Both the position numbers and the translations under genes were made by a program. Of a stretch of DNA of 64,000 bases, positions 1 through 7,896 are shown piece after piece. Each line of letters opens with the position of its first letter. The first letter of the stretch is position 1. This DNA comes from CBDEGK01 sp965237855 (GTDB taxonomy: Bacteria > Pseudomonadota > Gammaproteobacteria > Pseudomonadales > Halieaceae): the NCBI GenBank assembly GCA_965237855.1, contig CBDEGK010000005.1, positions 269,655 to 333,654 of the forward strand. Direction: 5' to 3'. The notes under the pieces are model-generated. The model was not told the origin of the DNA, ran no database searches, and saw only the letters and a program-made list of their open reading frames with translations.

Positions 1-1
1 A

Positions 2-667
2 GAGCGCCTGGCGGCGTTATACGACCTGGCCGCTGCGGACATGGTCCTGGCTCCCAACGGTGTAGATAGCACGGCCATCCCCTTTATTGGTGGCAGGGCA
101 AGGCAGCGGGTGGCACTTCGTATGGCACCTGCCGCGAGGCCTGCCGCGGTATTTATAGGCAGTTGGCACGGGCCCAACATCGACGCGGTGCAATTTATCC
201 TCGATCTGCTGGCGCCGGCACTACAGCATATGGAGTTCTGGGTGATAGGTAGCGTGTGCCGCTATGAATATGGAGTTGTGCCAGGCAATGTCGTCTTTTT
301 TGGCCAATTGCCTGATGCCGACAAGAATGCGGTGTTGAGCTGTGCCCAGGTGGCGCTGAACCCGGTATGCACGGGCTCTGGCAGCAACCTGAAGATGGCG
401 GAGTACATGGCAGCGGGGTTACCAATACTGAGTACCCCCTTTGGCTGCCGCGGCCTCGATGTAGCGGAGGCAGCAGGGGTTTACCAGGCCGAAATGGGTG
501 AATTTGCAGAAAAACTGGGAATAGTCGTCAACCAATCATCCAAAAGTGCGTTAGATGCTATGTCAGCCTGCGTCCACACTGCAGAGGGCGCAGATTATGA
601 CTGGCGAGGTATTGCGATGGATTTGTTTGAGCACATGGTCACGGTGTGTGGCAAATGCTCAGAATAA
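2..667 (+). CDS. Glycosyltransferase family 4, C-terminal part (5' end outside window)
   Basis: The reading frame is open from the first bases of the window, so the gene starts upstream; the ATG at 41 is internal. The visible 221 or so residues look like the C-terminal nucleotide-sugar binding half of a GT-B glycosyltransferase: a PNGVD motif at the domain boundary, then AVFIGSWHGPNIDAV, and a late GSGSNLKMAEYMAAGLPILSTPFGCRGL segment, which is the usual E-x7-E-like donor-binding region of GT4 enzymes. Donor and acceptor cannot be read from the sequence. It lies just upstream of a surface-protein gene and two further GT4 genes are 9 kb downstream, so a role in cell-surface glycan or glycoprotein synthesis is likely. 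There is no clear terminator after it. Confidence 0.75.
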   Translation, partial: ERLAALYDLAAADMVLAPNGVDSTAIPFIGGRARQRVALRMAPAARPAAVFIGSWHGPNIDAVQFILDLLAPALQHMEFWVIGSVCRYEYGVVPGNVVFFGQLPDADKNAVLSCAQVALNPVCTGSGSNLKMAEYMAAGLPILSTPFGCRGLDVAEAAGVYQAEMGEFAEKLGIVVNQSSKSALDAMSACVHTAEGADYDWRGIAMDLFEHMVTVCGKCSE

Positions 668-835
668 GCCTATAATCGCGTGCCAAAGGCAAAGTGGTAT
701 TTTGTCTGGAGAGTCGTCGGCCGAATGTGTTGGTAAGCCAGGTGGCTTTTGGTTAATAAGTAACCAGTTTTACCCGACCCAGGAAGGGTAAGGTTCAAAA
801 AGGTGCATATTGCCAAAAACACTAAAAGAAATGGT

Positions 836-864
836 TTGACAGTACTTTACGATCGATATATAAC
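836..864 (+). promoter_or_regulatory. Strong sigma-70 promoter of the surface-protein gene
   Basis: TTGACA (836-841), a 17-base spacer and TATAAC (859-864) make a near-consensus sigma-70 promoter in the 422-base gap 668-1089. Transcription should begin near 871, giving a leader of about 220 nt before the ATG at 1090. The leader contains the 14-base palindrome TCTCTCCGGAGAGA at 1018-1031. A long untranslated leader and near-consensus boxes suit a very abundant protein. The rest of the gap shows no gene. Confidence 0.75.
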
Positions 865-1089
865 TTTCTACGTCAGGAATGCTTCACTGATGGTTATACC
901 TGTGTGGGCTGTTAACACCAGGAGCCTAGCGTGATATCAGGCCTGGAGAGGGAAGATGCAAGGTAATAAGAAACAGACCGTGCTACCTCATAACAATGGA
1001 GTATGGTTATTTTCTTCTCTCTCCGGAGAGATACTAAAAAACTAAAATTTTAGCGTTTCGTTAAACTTAATATATTGGATAGGAGTGTC

Positions 1090-4000
1090 ATGTCTATGGC
1101 TACCAACGAAGAAATTGTAGCAAAAGCACAGCAGTTGTATGTGTCCTACTACGGCCGATGGGCAGACCCAGCGGGTCTGAATTTTTGGATTGATAAATTT
1201 GAAGCGAGCGACAATGTCGACCAGGTCTTGATTGATTTTGGTACGGGTGATGAATACCTGGACTGGATCGCTGATAACGGCCTGGATACCTCAGAGGACG
1301 TGGTTACGGCGCTGTACCAGCAAATGTTCAACCGCGACCCCGACGCTGAAGGCCTGGCCTTTTACGTTGAGCAGCTGGAAAGTGGCGCACTGTCACTGGC
1401 CTCTATTGCTCTGGATATCGCCAATGGCGCCACTGGTGACGACGTTACCATTCTCAACAACAAGGTTGACGTCGCCAATGTTGCTACCGACGATGTTGAA
1501 GACCAAGGCAAAGCCTACAGCTCTGATGACATTGCCGATGCACAAGCTGCCCTGGCCCTGGTTGATGAAGACGAAGACTCCGTGGCTGCAGGCACCGCTG
1601 CTGCTGCCGACGTGGTTGATGGCCTGCCTGAAGGCGGCCCGGGTGGAGAATTCACCCTGACCGAGACCGATTCTTCCGCTGACTACAGTGCTCGTACCAG
1701 TTCTGTCATAGTAACTCTTGATGGCGATGCAGACGAGGCTGATTTTGATGTGAAGGGTAGCGCGTTCGACGACATGTTTATCCTCGAAGAGTTGGGCTCG
1801 GCTGATATTGATGGATTCGACGGTATTGATACCATCAACTTCAACGAAATCAACGGCGACCAGGTGGTCAGTTTGTTGGCCGGCAGCTTCGCCACTGATG
1901 ACGGTGCTAGCGGTGTGCTCACCAGCATCGAAAATATAATCGGCAGCGACGGTGATGACACTATCACCGGTAGCAGCGATGACAACGAAATCTGGGCCGG
2001 TGACGGTGACGACACGGTCGAAATGGGTGTCGGTGATGACAATGCCTACTTTGAAGACGAAGACCAGCTCGGCACTGGCACGGTCGACGGCCAGTCTGGC
2101 GAAGACTCCATTGTGTTCACTGCGGACGCGATTGACCTGACCGCTGTTGATGCTACCCACATATCCGTTGAAAACCTGGTCTTGTCCGACCTGGATGACG
2201 AGGGCGAAGTGTCACTGTTGTTTGGTACCGTCAGCTCTACATACGTAGTGATTGATCAGTTCGACGCCATTATCGGTTCTGATGCAGTTGACTCTCTTAG
2301 CTGGTCGACCGGCACGGATGTCGATATCAGCGGCGTTGAGTTGATCGATATTGACGTGCTGACGATGGGTGGTAGCAGTACCGATATTTCCTTGACACTG
2401 GGTGCCGATATGGTGCCCACAGATATTTCTATCGTCGGTAACAACAAAGATCGCCTCTATTTGGATGGTACCGGTGTGTTTGACCTGACCGGGATAACCC
2501 TTAGCGGTTTTGACAAAATTGAGAATACCGGCCAAAGTGGGCATACGCTGATTATCAATCAGCATATTGCAGACTCTATGCTGGAAGAAAGTGGCAATGC
2601 CAACATTGACATTCAGAACGGTGATGAAACTTCTATTCTGACCTTCTCCGGCAATATCGACTTGTCGGGTTTTGATAATAATGACAGCAGGATCCATACT
2701 TCGGCGGTTGAATTCGGCGAGGCGACCACGGTAATCGTTAGAGACCTGAAGAACTGGGATGGCATCAAAACCGTTGATGGCGGCGAAGGTGACAATGACA
2801 CATTGGTCATTGTGGATACCACTATTAGTGCAACCAGCTATGCCTCCCAGGATCTGACAGGCATCGAGGCCTTCCAGAATCTGACAGGCATCGAGCTGGG
2901 TGGTATTGAGAATCTGCTGATCGACATCAACAGTCTGTTTGAAGACTACTGGGTGACCATTGATGAAAGTTCACTGGGCGATGACCTGAAGACCATAGCC
3001 GGCCGCATCAACCTTTGGATTGAAGACAACCCTACCGCTGCCGATCTTACTGGCGTAGTATTGTCAGACGTGGGTGACCTGAGCTCTAATAGCACCGGCG
3101 CGTTCGTTGTCGTCGACCAGGGAGCCCTGGAGTCCTTTGCGACGCTGGGGGGTGGTCTCGGTTCCCGTCTTGATGACAATAAACTGGCCCTCATGATGGG
3201 TGGCAATCTTGACCTGAGCGACATGGTGTGGGGCGGGGATGATTCCACAGATACTCTGATAGTTGTCGGCACAGACGATGCAGATGATTCACTGACCATG
3301 TTCAGCACAATGACTACAGGTATCTCACTTGGCGGTGATAATAATGTCATTGATGTTAACCTCGGTGGTGGTAACAACACCTACAGCGGAAGCGCCTCTG
3401 TGCTGACTCTGACGGCTGGTACTGTAACTGGGCCGACCGATGACGGTACCAACATGGTTATTGGCGCTGTCGGTATTCAAGCAGTTGGCGGTGCGGGTGC
3501 TGAATTAGCTGGTGTTAACTACGATGGTACGGTGACTGGTGGTTACGGATCCGATATCCTGATCGGGCTCTTCAATGGTGATCAGCGCCTGGGTGCTGGC
3601 AATGACTCCATCACCGGTATCGCCGGTAAAGGTGCTGATGGTGCGGGTGCTGCACTCGGCTCTGGCGATGACAGCTTCACCGGTTTTTCAGCGGTCTGGT
3701 ATAACAACTCCAACGGCGGCAACGGTTCTGTTGTTGACGGCGGATCTGGTGACGATACCCTGAGCACCTCCTATGCTGGTGACGAGTTAACCGGTGGTAG
3801 CGGTTCCGATGTGTTCTCCATCAGTGGTAAAGCCCTGGGTGTGCAAGAGGTCGAAGGATTGTTTACGCTGAATACCATGGGTAAGTCCGGTGGGGGGGGT
3901 AATCCCGGTGGGGGATCTGTTGGTCACTCCCTCTTGCTTGTTGATTTCAACGACGGCGAGAGAGATTCGTTGCAGCTGAACCTGGTGGGTACTTATACTA

Positions 4001-4458
4001 CGGGTATTGATATGACCAGCCTTAATAAGGCCACAACGGGCACCACTACGTTAACGTCCCCACTGGCCCCTGCATTAACCACCGAGGGCGCTCTGGCGGT
4101 ACTGACGGCTGCCGGTGCACTGGGTGTACGTGCCAATGGTGAGGCTGTGGGTGCTACCGTGGCATTGCCAGTGATAGCTGAGGTTAACATGTTCCGGAAT
4201 TACCTGACCTCTGCTACAATCAACGGCAACGGCCTGGGTTCGATGGCAATTAAAAATGTACCGGCATCTCTTGCCGATACCACTTACGTGATGTTTGCTC
4301 GTACTGACTTCGGGAGGGACGCAGCACTGGTGGCTTACCTGGTAACCGCTAACTCCAGGGCACCTGCAAACGTTAACACTTCAGAGGTGACACAGGTGTT
4401 GATTGCCAACATCGGTGGTTCCAGTGGTATCGGCGGTGGTGATATCATCATCCTCTGA
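1090..4458 (+). CDS. DUF4214 / RTX-like secreted surface (S-layer-type) protein
   Basis: A 1122-residue, strongly acidic, Gly/Asp/Thr-rich protein in which I see no cysteine. Residues about 5-95 form a DUF4214 domain: two half-repeats with YVSYYGRWADPAGLNFW and YQQMFNRDPDAEGLAFY. From about residue 285 there are glycine/aspartate nonapeptide-like repeats of the calcium-binding RTX type (GSDGDDTITG, GDGDDTVEMG), with another set around 820-910. The middle is beta-rich repeats and the C-terminus ends GGGDIIIL. There is no Sec signal peptide, so type I secretion is expected, but no exporter is in the window. Start: AGGAG at 1081-1085 precedes ATG 1090; ATG 1096 is an alternative. A strong promoter upstream, a terminator downstream and a SapC-like gene nearby suggest an abundant S-layer or adhesin. 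Exact role is inferred. Confidence 0.8.
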   Translation: MSMATNEEIVAKAQQLYVSYYGRWADPAGLNFWIDKFEASDNVDQVLIDFGTGDEYLDWIADNGLDTSEDVVTALYQQMFNRDPDAEGLAFYVEQLESGALSLASIALDIANGATGDDVTILNNKVDVANVATDDVEDQGKAYSSDDIADAQAALALVDEDEDSVAAGTAAAADVVDGLPEGGPGGEFTLTETDSSADYSARTSSVIVTLDGDADEADFDVKGSAFDDMFILEELGSADIDGFDGIDTINFNEINGDQVVSLLAGSFATDDGASGVLTSIENIIGSDGDDTITGSSDDNEIWAGDGDDTVEMGVGDDNAYFEDEDQLGTGTVDGQSGEDSIVFTADAIDLTAVDATHISVENLVLSDLDDEGEVSLLFGTVSSTYVVIDQFDAIIGSDAVDSLSWSTGTDVDISGVELIDIDVLTMGGSSTDISLTLGADMVPTDISIVGNNKDRLYLDGTGVFDLTGITLSGFDKIENTGQSGHTLIINQHIADSMLEESGNANIDIQNGDETSILTFSGNIDLSGFDNNDSRIHTSAVEFGEATTVIVRDLKNWDGIKTVDGGEGDNDTLVIVDTTISATSYASQDLTGIEAFQNLTGIELGGIENLLIDINSLFEDYWVTIDESSLGDDLKTIAGRINLWIEDNPTAADLTGVVLSDVGDLSSNSTGAFVVVDQGALESFATLGGGLGSRLDDNKLALMMGGNLDLSDMVWGGDDSTDTLIVVGTDDADDSLTMFSTMTTGISLGGDNNVIDVNLGGGNNTYSGSASVLTLTAGTVTGPTDDGTNMVIGAVGIQAVGGAGAELAGVNYDGTVTGGYGSDILIGLFNGDQRLGAGNDSITGIAGKGADGAGAALGSGDDSFTGFSAVWYNNSNGGNGSVVDGGSGDDTLSTSYAGDELTGGSGSDVFSISGKALGVQEVEGLFTLNTMGKSGGGGNPGGGSVGHSLLLVDFNDGERDSLQLNLVGTYTTGIDMTSLNKATTGTTTLTSPLAPALTTEGALAVLTAAGALGVRANGEAVGATVALPVIAEVNMFRNYLTSATINGNGLGSMAIKNVPASLADTTYVMFARTDFGRDAALVAYLVTANSRAPANVNTSEVTQVLIANIGGSSGIGGGDIIIL

Positions 4459-4471
4459 TGCTGTTGGAGAA

Positions 4472-4539
4472 GGCATCCACGCAATCCCGCGTGGATGCCA
4501 TCAAAATCCAAACCCCGGATACTGTCCGGGGTTTTTTTT
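4472..4539 (+). terminator. Tandem hairpins ending in a rho-independent terminator
   Basis: A perfect 11-bp stem (4472-4482 with 4489-4499, loop of 6) begins 13 bases after the stop codon. It is followed by a 9-bp stem AACCCCGGA/TCCGGGGTT (4511-4519 with 4525-4533) running into a T-tract to 4539. The second is a typical intrinsic terminator. The first lacks a T-run and may protect the 3' end of an abundant mRNA. Confidence 0.85.
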
Positions 4540-4568
4540 GAACTAAATGAGCATTTTCAAATAGAGAC

Positions 4569-6791
4569 ATGATTATCACCGTCGCAAAAACCCGCGAGTT
4601 ACACCGGGCTAGTCAATATGATGAGCTGATCGAAAATTTGGCGCCTGTAATGGGTGAGTTACAGCCAGAACAGAGTCTATTGCTGGGCCTTGCCCTGGTG
4701 ATGACAGGAAAGCCCGACGAGGGATCTGAGGTATGGAGGCTGGTGTTGGACACAGAACCCGACAATAGCCAGTGGGTTTCTGATCGAGCGCTTCTGGATT
4801 TATTGCGCGGTCAGTACCAGTCCGCTCGCGATCGCCTGTTGCCCAACCTTCTAGCGGGTGATGCCGAGGCCATCGATTATGCGCGCATGGGGGCTGCACA
4901 GTTGGCCTTGTCGGAGGTTGAAACAGCAGAGCAGCATTATCGCGAAGCCGTGGAGCGGGAGCCCGGTCATCCGATCTGGCACACAAACCTGGCAGCGGTA
5001 CTGTTGAGGCAGCAAAAGCTGGAACTCGCGCTGCCGGAATACGAGAAAATATTGCAGATCGAACCTGACAATGAGCTGGCGCTGGCGGGACGGGACAACC
5101 TGCTCATGGCGCTGGACAAAACCGAGGAATTGGTCGAAGAATATGAGCAAAAGCTGGAGGAGCTACCGGAAGATGTGTCTCTGCGGATAAAACTCGCACG
5201 TTCATATGTACTTGATGAACGATTATCAGACGCCATAAAAACATTGCGAGAGGGCATGATTCCACCTGATGAGGTGCCCGAACGCATAGAGGAGGACTGT
5301 CCCGACAACCAGGTCAACCAGGACCAGATACACTTAAGGCTGTTGCTGGCAGAGATTTTGGCGGAACACGGCAATCACGGTCGCTCACTGCGCTTTCTGC
5401 GGCAGGTGTTAAAGCTGGATCCCCCGGAAGTTATCCCCATACGAAGTGCCGAGGTGCGGGCCCTGATTGAGATCGGGCAATTTGATGAAGCCCGGGAGAT
5501 CCTGGAAGAACTGGATGCAGAGGACGCGCCCGGGCTCAACCAGGTTCGGGTCCTTTTCCTGTCCGAAACCGGCGCCCACCAGGAGGCCGAGGAGTTACTG
5601 CGCTCCCTGCTCGAAACCTACCCCGGCAATACCCAGCTTATGGCCAGCCTTGGCCAATCTCTGCTGTGGCTGGGCAAATTGGACGAGGCCGCAGAATGGT
5701 TTGAAAAAGCCAGTGAGACCAACCCGATGGCCCTGGCGGAGATTGTCAAGACGCGCAACTATCCCACTGATCCGGCAGTGATTAAAAAAATGGAAGAGAT
5801 CGCCGAGAACAAAATGATGCGGCACGAGCCGCGCGCTACCATGGCATTCGCCCTGGCTGAAGTTCACGACAAGAACAAAGATTACGAACATGCCTTCCAT
5901 TTCCTGGACATGGCGAACCAGTTCGCATCCAGAGGCCTCAATTACAGCCCGGGGGAATTTTCGAACAAGGTGTCGAAAGTTATCAACTTCTTTGACCCGG
6001 CCTATTTCCAGTCATTGCCGGCCATTCGCGCTGGCGACCGTACGCCTGTATTTGTGGTGGGTATGCCACGTAGTGGCACGACCTTGACCGAGCAGATATT
6101 GTGTAGTCACAAAGATGTATTCGGTGCTGGCGAATTGGATCTCCTGCCGGTACTGACCCGCTTGATCAGCAAGGTAATTAAAACCCGTGTCCAATTTCCG
6201 GGAAGCATGGAGGGTATGACGCCGGAGTTGCGCGAGGAGGCAGCCCGTTACTATCTATACGGTATGATGCAGCACGATGAGGAACACGCCTTTGTGGTGG
6301 ACAAAATGCCCCACAATTTTGTCAACCTGGGACTGATTGCCTCGGTGTTACCGGCTGCGAAAATCATTCATATACAAAGAGACCCTCGCGATACGGCCAT
6401 CTCAAACTTTCAACAGAACTTCAAGGCCAAGCGGGGGGGATTGGGTTACGCCTTTGATCTCGAACATACCGCCTGCCAGCTAAACGACTACCACCGCTTA
6501 ATGGCCCACTGGCGTGAGGTATTGCCTGTACCAATGTTTGAAGTGACCTATGAAGAGCTGGTGGAAGACCAGGAAACAGTGACCCGTGAAATGCTCGACT
6601 TCATCGGGATTGACTGGGATGACAACGTTACCAACTTCCATCAGACAGAGCGTGCCGTGCGCACGGCCAGTGTTTCCCAGGTGAGGCAGCCGATTTACAA
6701 GACCTCTCGGCGCAAGTGGAAGAATTATGAAGCTTTTATTGCACCGTTGCTGGACAACTTGAACGATGAGGTGGTGGCGAAATGGCAGTGA
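4569..6791 (+). CDS. TPR-repeat sulfotransferase (Sulfotransfer_3 type)
   Basis: A 740-residue two-part protein. The N-terminal half (about 1-470) is tetratricopeptide repeats, with clear units such as LEPDN/IEPDN spacings and AxxxYREAVEREPGHP. The C-terminal part is a PAPS-dependent sulfotransferase: VFVVGMPRSGTTLTEQIL around residues 494-510 is the 5'-phosphosulfate loop, and IIHIQRDPRDTAIS is the 3'-phosphate-binding segment. The end (RQPIYKTSRRKWKNYE) is shared with the decayed paralogue at 18913-20923. The fold resembles tyrosylprotein sulfotransferase-like enzymes, and the TPR part probably holds a protein substrate; the neighbouring surface protein is the obvious candidate, but that is inference. 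No signal peptide, so cytoplasmic. The stop overlaps the next start by 10 bases, so the two are translationally coupled. Confidence 0.85.
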   Translation: MIITVAKTRELHRASQYDELIENLAPVMGELQPEQSLLLGLALVMTGKPDEGSEVWRLVLDTEPDNSQWVSDRALLDLLRGQYQSARDRLLPNLLAGDAEAIDYARMGAAQLALSEVETAEQHYREAVEREPGHPIWHTNLAAVLLRQQKLELALPEYEKILQIEPDNELALAGRDNLLMALDKTEELVEEYEQKLEELPEDVSLRIKLARSYVLDERLSDAIKTLREGMIPPDEVPERIEEDCPDNQVNQDQIHLRLLLAEILAEHGNHGRSLRFLRQVLKLDPPEVIPIRSAEVRALIEIGQFDEAREILEELDAEDAPGLNQVRVLFLSETGAHQEAEELLRSLLETYPGNTQLMASLGQSLLWLGKLDEAAEWFEKASETNPMALAEIVKTRNYPTDPAVIKKMEEIAENKMMRHEPRATMAFALAEVHDKNKDYEHAFHFLDMANQFASRGLNYSPGEFSNKVSKVINFFDPAYFQSLPAIRAGDRTPVFVVGMPRSGTTLTEQILCSHKDVFGAGELDLLPVLTRLISKVIKTRVQFPGSMEGMTPELREEAARYYLYGMMQHDEEHAFVVDKMPHNFVNLGLIASVLPAAKIIHIQRDPRDTAISNFQQNFKAKRGGLGYAFDLEHTACQLNDYHRLMAHWREVLPVPMFEVTYEELVEDQETVTREMLDFIGIDWDDNVTNFHQTERAVRTASVSQVRQPIYKTSRRKWKNYEAFIAPLLDNLNDEVVAKWQ

Positions 6792-7558
6792 GCCCGGAAC
6801 AACATTATCCCCAGGCAATGGAGCCCGGAACCCGTTTTCGCATGGATGCAGACTACCGCTTTGCCAGGAATCTAAACCGGGTAGAGTTGTCCCTGCCGGA
6901 GCTGCGCCGTATGGTGGGTGCGCTGCCCATCGTGCTGGCGCGCGGGGAGCATTCCTGGCAACTGCAGGGCCTGATGGGATTGCCAGGTACAAGCAACCTG
7001 ATGATAGATGTGAGGGGGCGCTGGTTGGGTCCTTCAGTTCCGGAGCTGTTGATGCTATTTCCCCTCGGCCTGAACCCAGGCGAGCAAGCAGATAACGCGG
7101 AGTTAATGATCTTCGGTGCCAGCCAGCGGCTAGAGGATGGCCTGGGAAAAGTCCTCCGAGAAGAAGATGGCAACAACACAGACTTGTATGGCCAATACCT
7201 CGAGCTGCTGCAGGCACGGGAGCAAGGCAAGGCAGCTATCGCCGCCACGGCCCTGCAGCTGTATGACCATGGCTTGCTCTCAAAAATGGGAAAAGATGAC
7301 GGCAGCGTTACGGGTTTGTATTCTGCGCGACCTGAAGCAATGGAGAATGTGTCTGCAGAGGTCCTGGCGGATTTGAACCAGTCGCAGGCACTGGAGCTCT
7401 ATTACGCGCTCTGGTACAGCCGTGGCAACCTGGTGCGCTTGCGCCGGCTGGCCAGGGCCCAGGGCAGCGCACCTGCAGAACTGAAAGCCGGTGCTGAGGC
7501 ATTGCCGGCACTCTTGCCAGACGACACAGCGACTGGTTTTAATTTTGATATTGACTGA
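6782..7558 (+). CDS. SapC-like protein
   Basis: A 258-residue soluble protein with no signal peptide or membrane segment. The N-terminal half has the layout of the SapC family (PF07277): a conserved opening ending in LPIVLA at about 40-55, then LQGLMGLPGTSNLMIDVRGRW and PELLMLFPLGL, matching the family's PIVF...LLGL...NLFV...W...YIP.Y.R.YPF pattern, although identity looks low. SapC proteins are named from S-layer gene neighbourhoods in Campylobacter; their biochemical role is not well established. Here the gene overlaps the upstream sulfotransferase by 10 bases and is followed 15 bases later by a DUF6447-like gene, so it belongs to one operon near a large RTX/DUF4214 protein. The SapC call is from motif memory only. 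Confidence 0.6.
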   Translation: MAVSPEQHYPQAMEPGTRFRMDADYRFARNLNRVELSLPELRRMVGALPIVLARGEHSWQLQGLMGLPGTSNLMIDVRGRWLGPSVPELLMLFPLGLNPGEQADNAELMIFGASQRLEDGLGKVLREEDGNNTDLYGQYLELLQAREQGKAAIAATALQLYDHGLLSKMGKDDGSVTGLYSARPEAMENVSAEVLADLNQSQALELYYALWYSRGNLVRLRRLARAQGSAPAELKAGAEALPALLPDDTATGFNFDID

Positions 7559-7573
7559 AAGGAGTAACACTAC

Positions 7574-7780
7574 ATGGCAGATGAACAGAAAGTTACGGTG
7601 GACGGCAAAGAGTACAACCTCGCCGACCTGAGTGGTGCGACCAAGAACCAGATGATGGCTCTGCGCGCCTGTGAAGCAGAAATCAACCGCCTGCAGATGC
7701 AAATGAATATTGTCCAGACTGCCCGCCAAACCTATGCCGCTACGGTGAAAAAGGCGCTGGACGACGTCAACGGGGAATAG
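7574..7780 (+). CDS. Small DUF6447-like protein
   Basis: A 68-residue protein starting VTVDGKEYNLADLSGATKNQ and continuing as a single amphipathic helix with MMALRACEAEINRLQMQMNIVQTARQ-type heptads. This matches my memory of DUF6447 proteins, which have a short beta hairpin followed by a coiled coil. Function is unknown. AAAGGAG at 7558-7564 lies 9 bases before the ATG, a strong ribosome site, so the product may be made in quantity. It sits between the SapC-like gene and the DUF4214 protease, suggesting an accessory or chaperone role for a surface protein, which is inference. Confidence 0.65.
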   Translation: MADEQKVTVDGKEYNLADLSGATKNQMMALRACEAEINRLQMQMNIVQTARQTYAATVKKALDDVNGE

Positions 7781-7896
7781 TTCTTTCCCGCGTGGCTCCG
7801 GTAAACTTTAGTCGGCGTCACGCGTTATAAGTAGGACGACAATTTGACAGGTCTCAGCTTCCCATCTTCCCCAGTAATGGGCCGACTGTGTAATTT

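Noticed and set aside
1393..2160. Long antisense open frames inside the surface-protein gene
   Set aside because: They are a by-product of the biased GAC/GGC/GAT codon use of the acidic repeats; no domain or start signal.
7844..7872. TTGACA upstream of the protease gene as a promoter
   Set aside because: No acceptable -10 lies 16-18 bases downstream (the region is C-rich), so it was not called.
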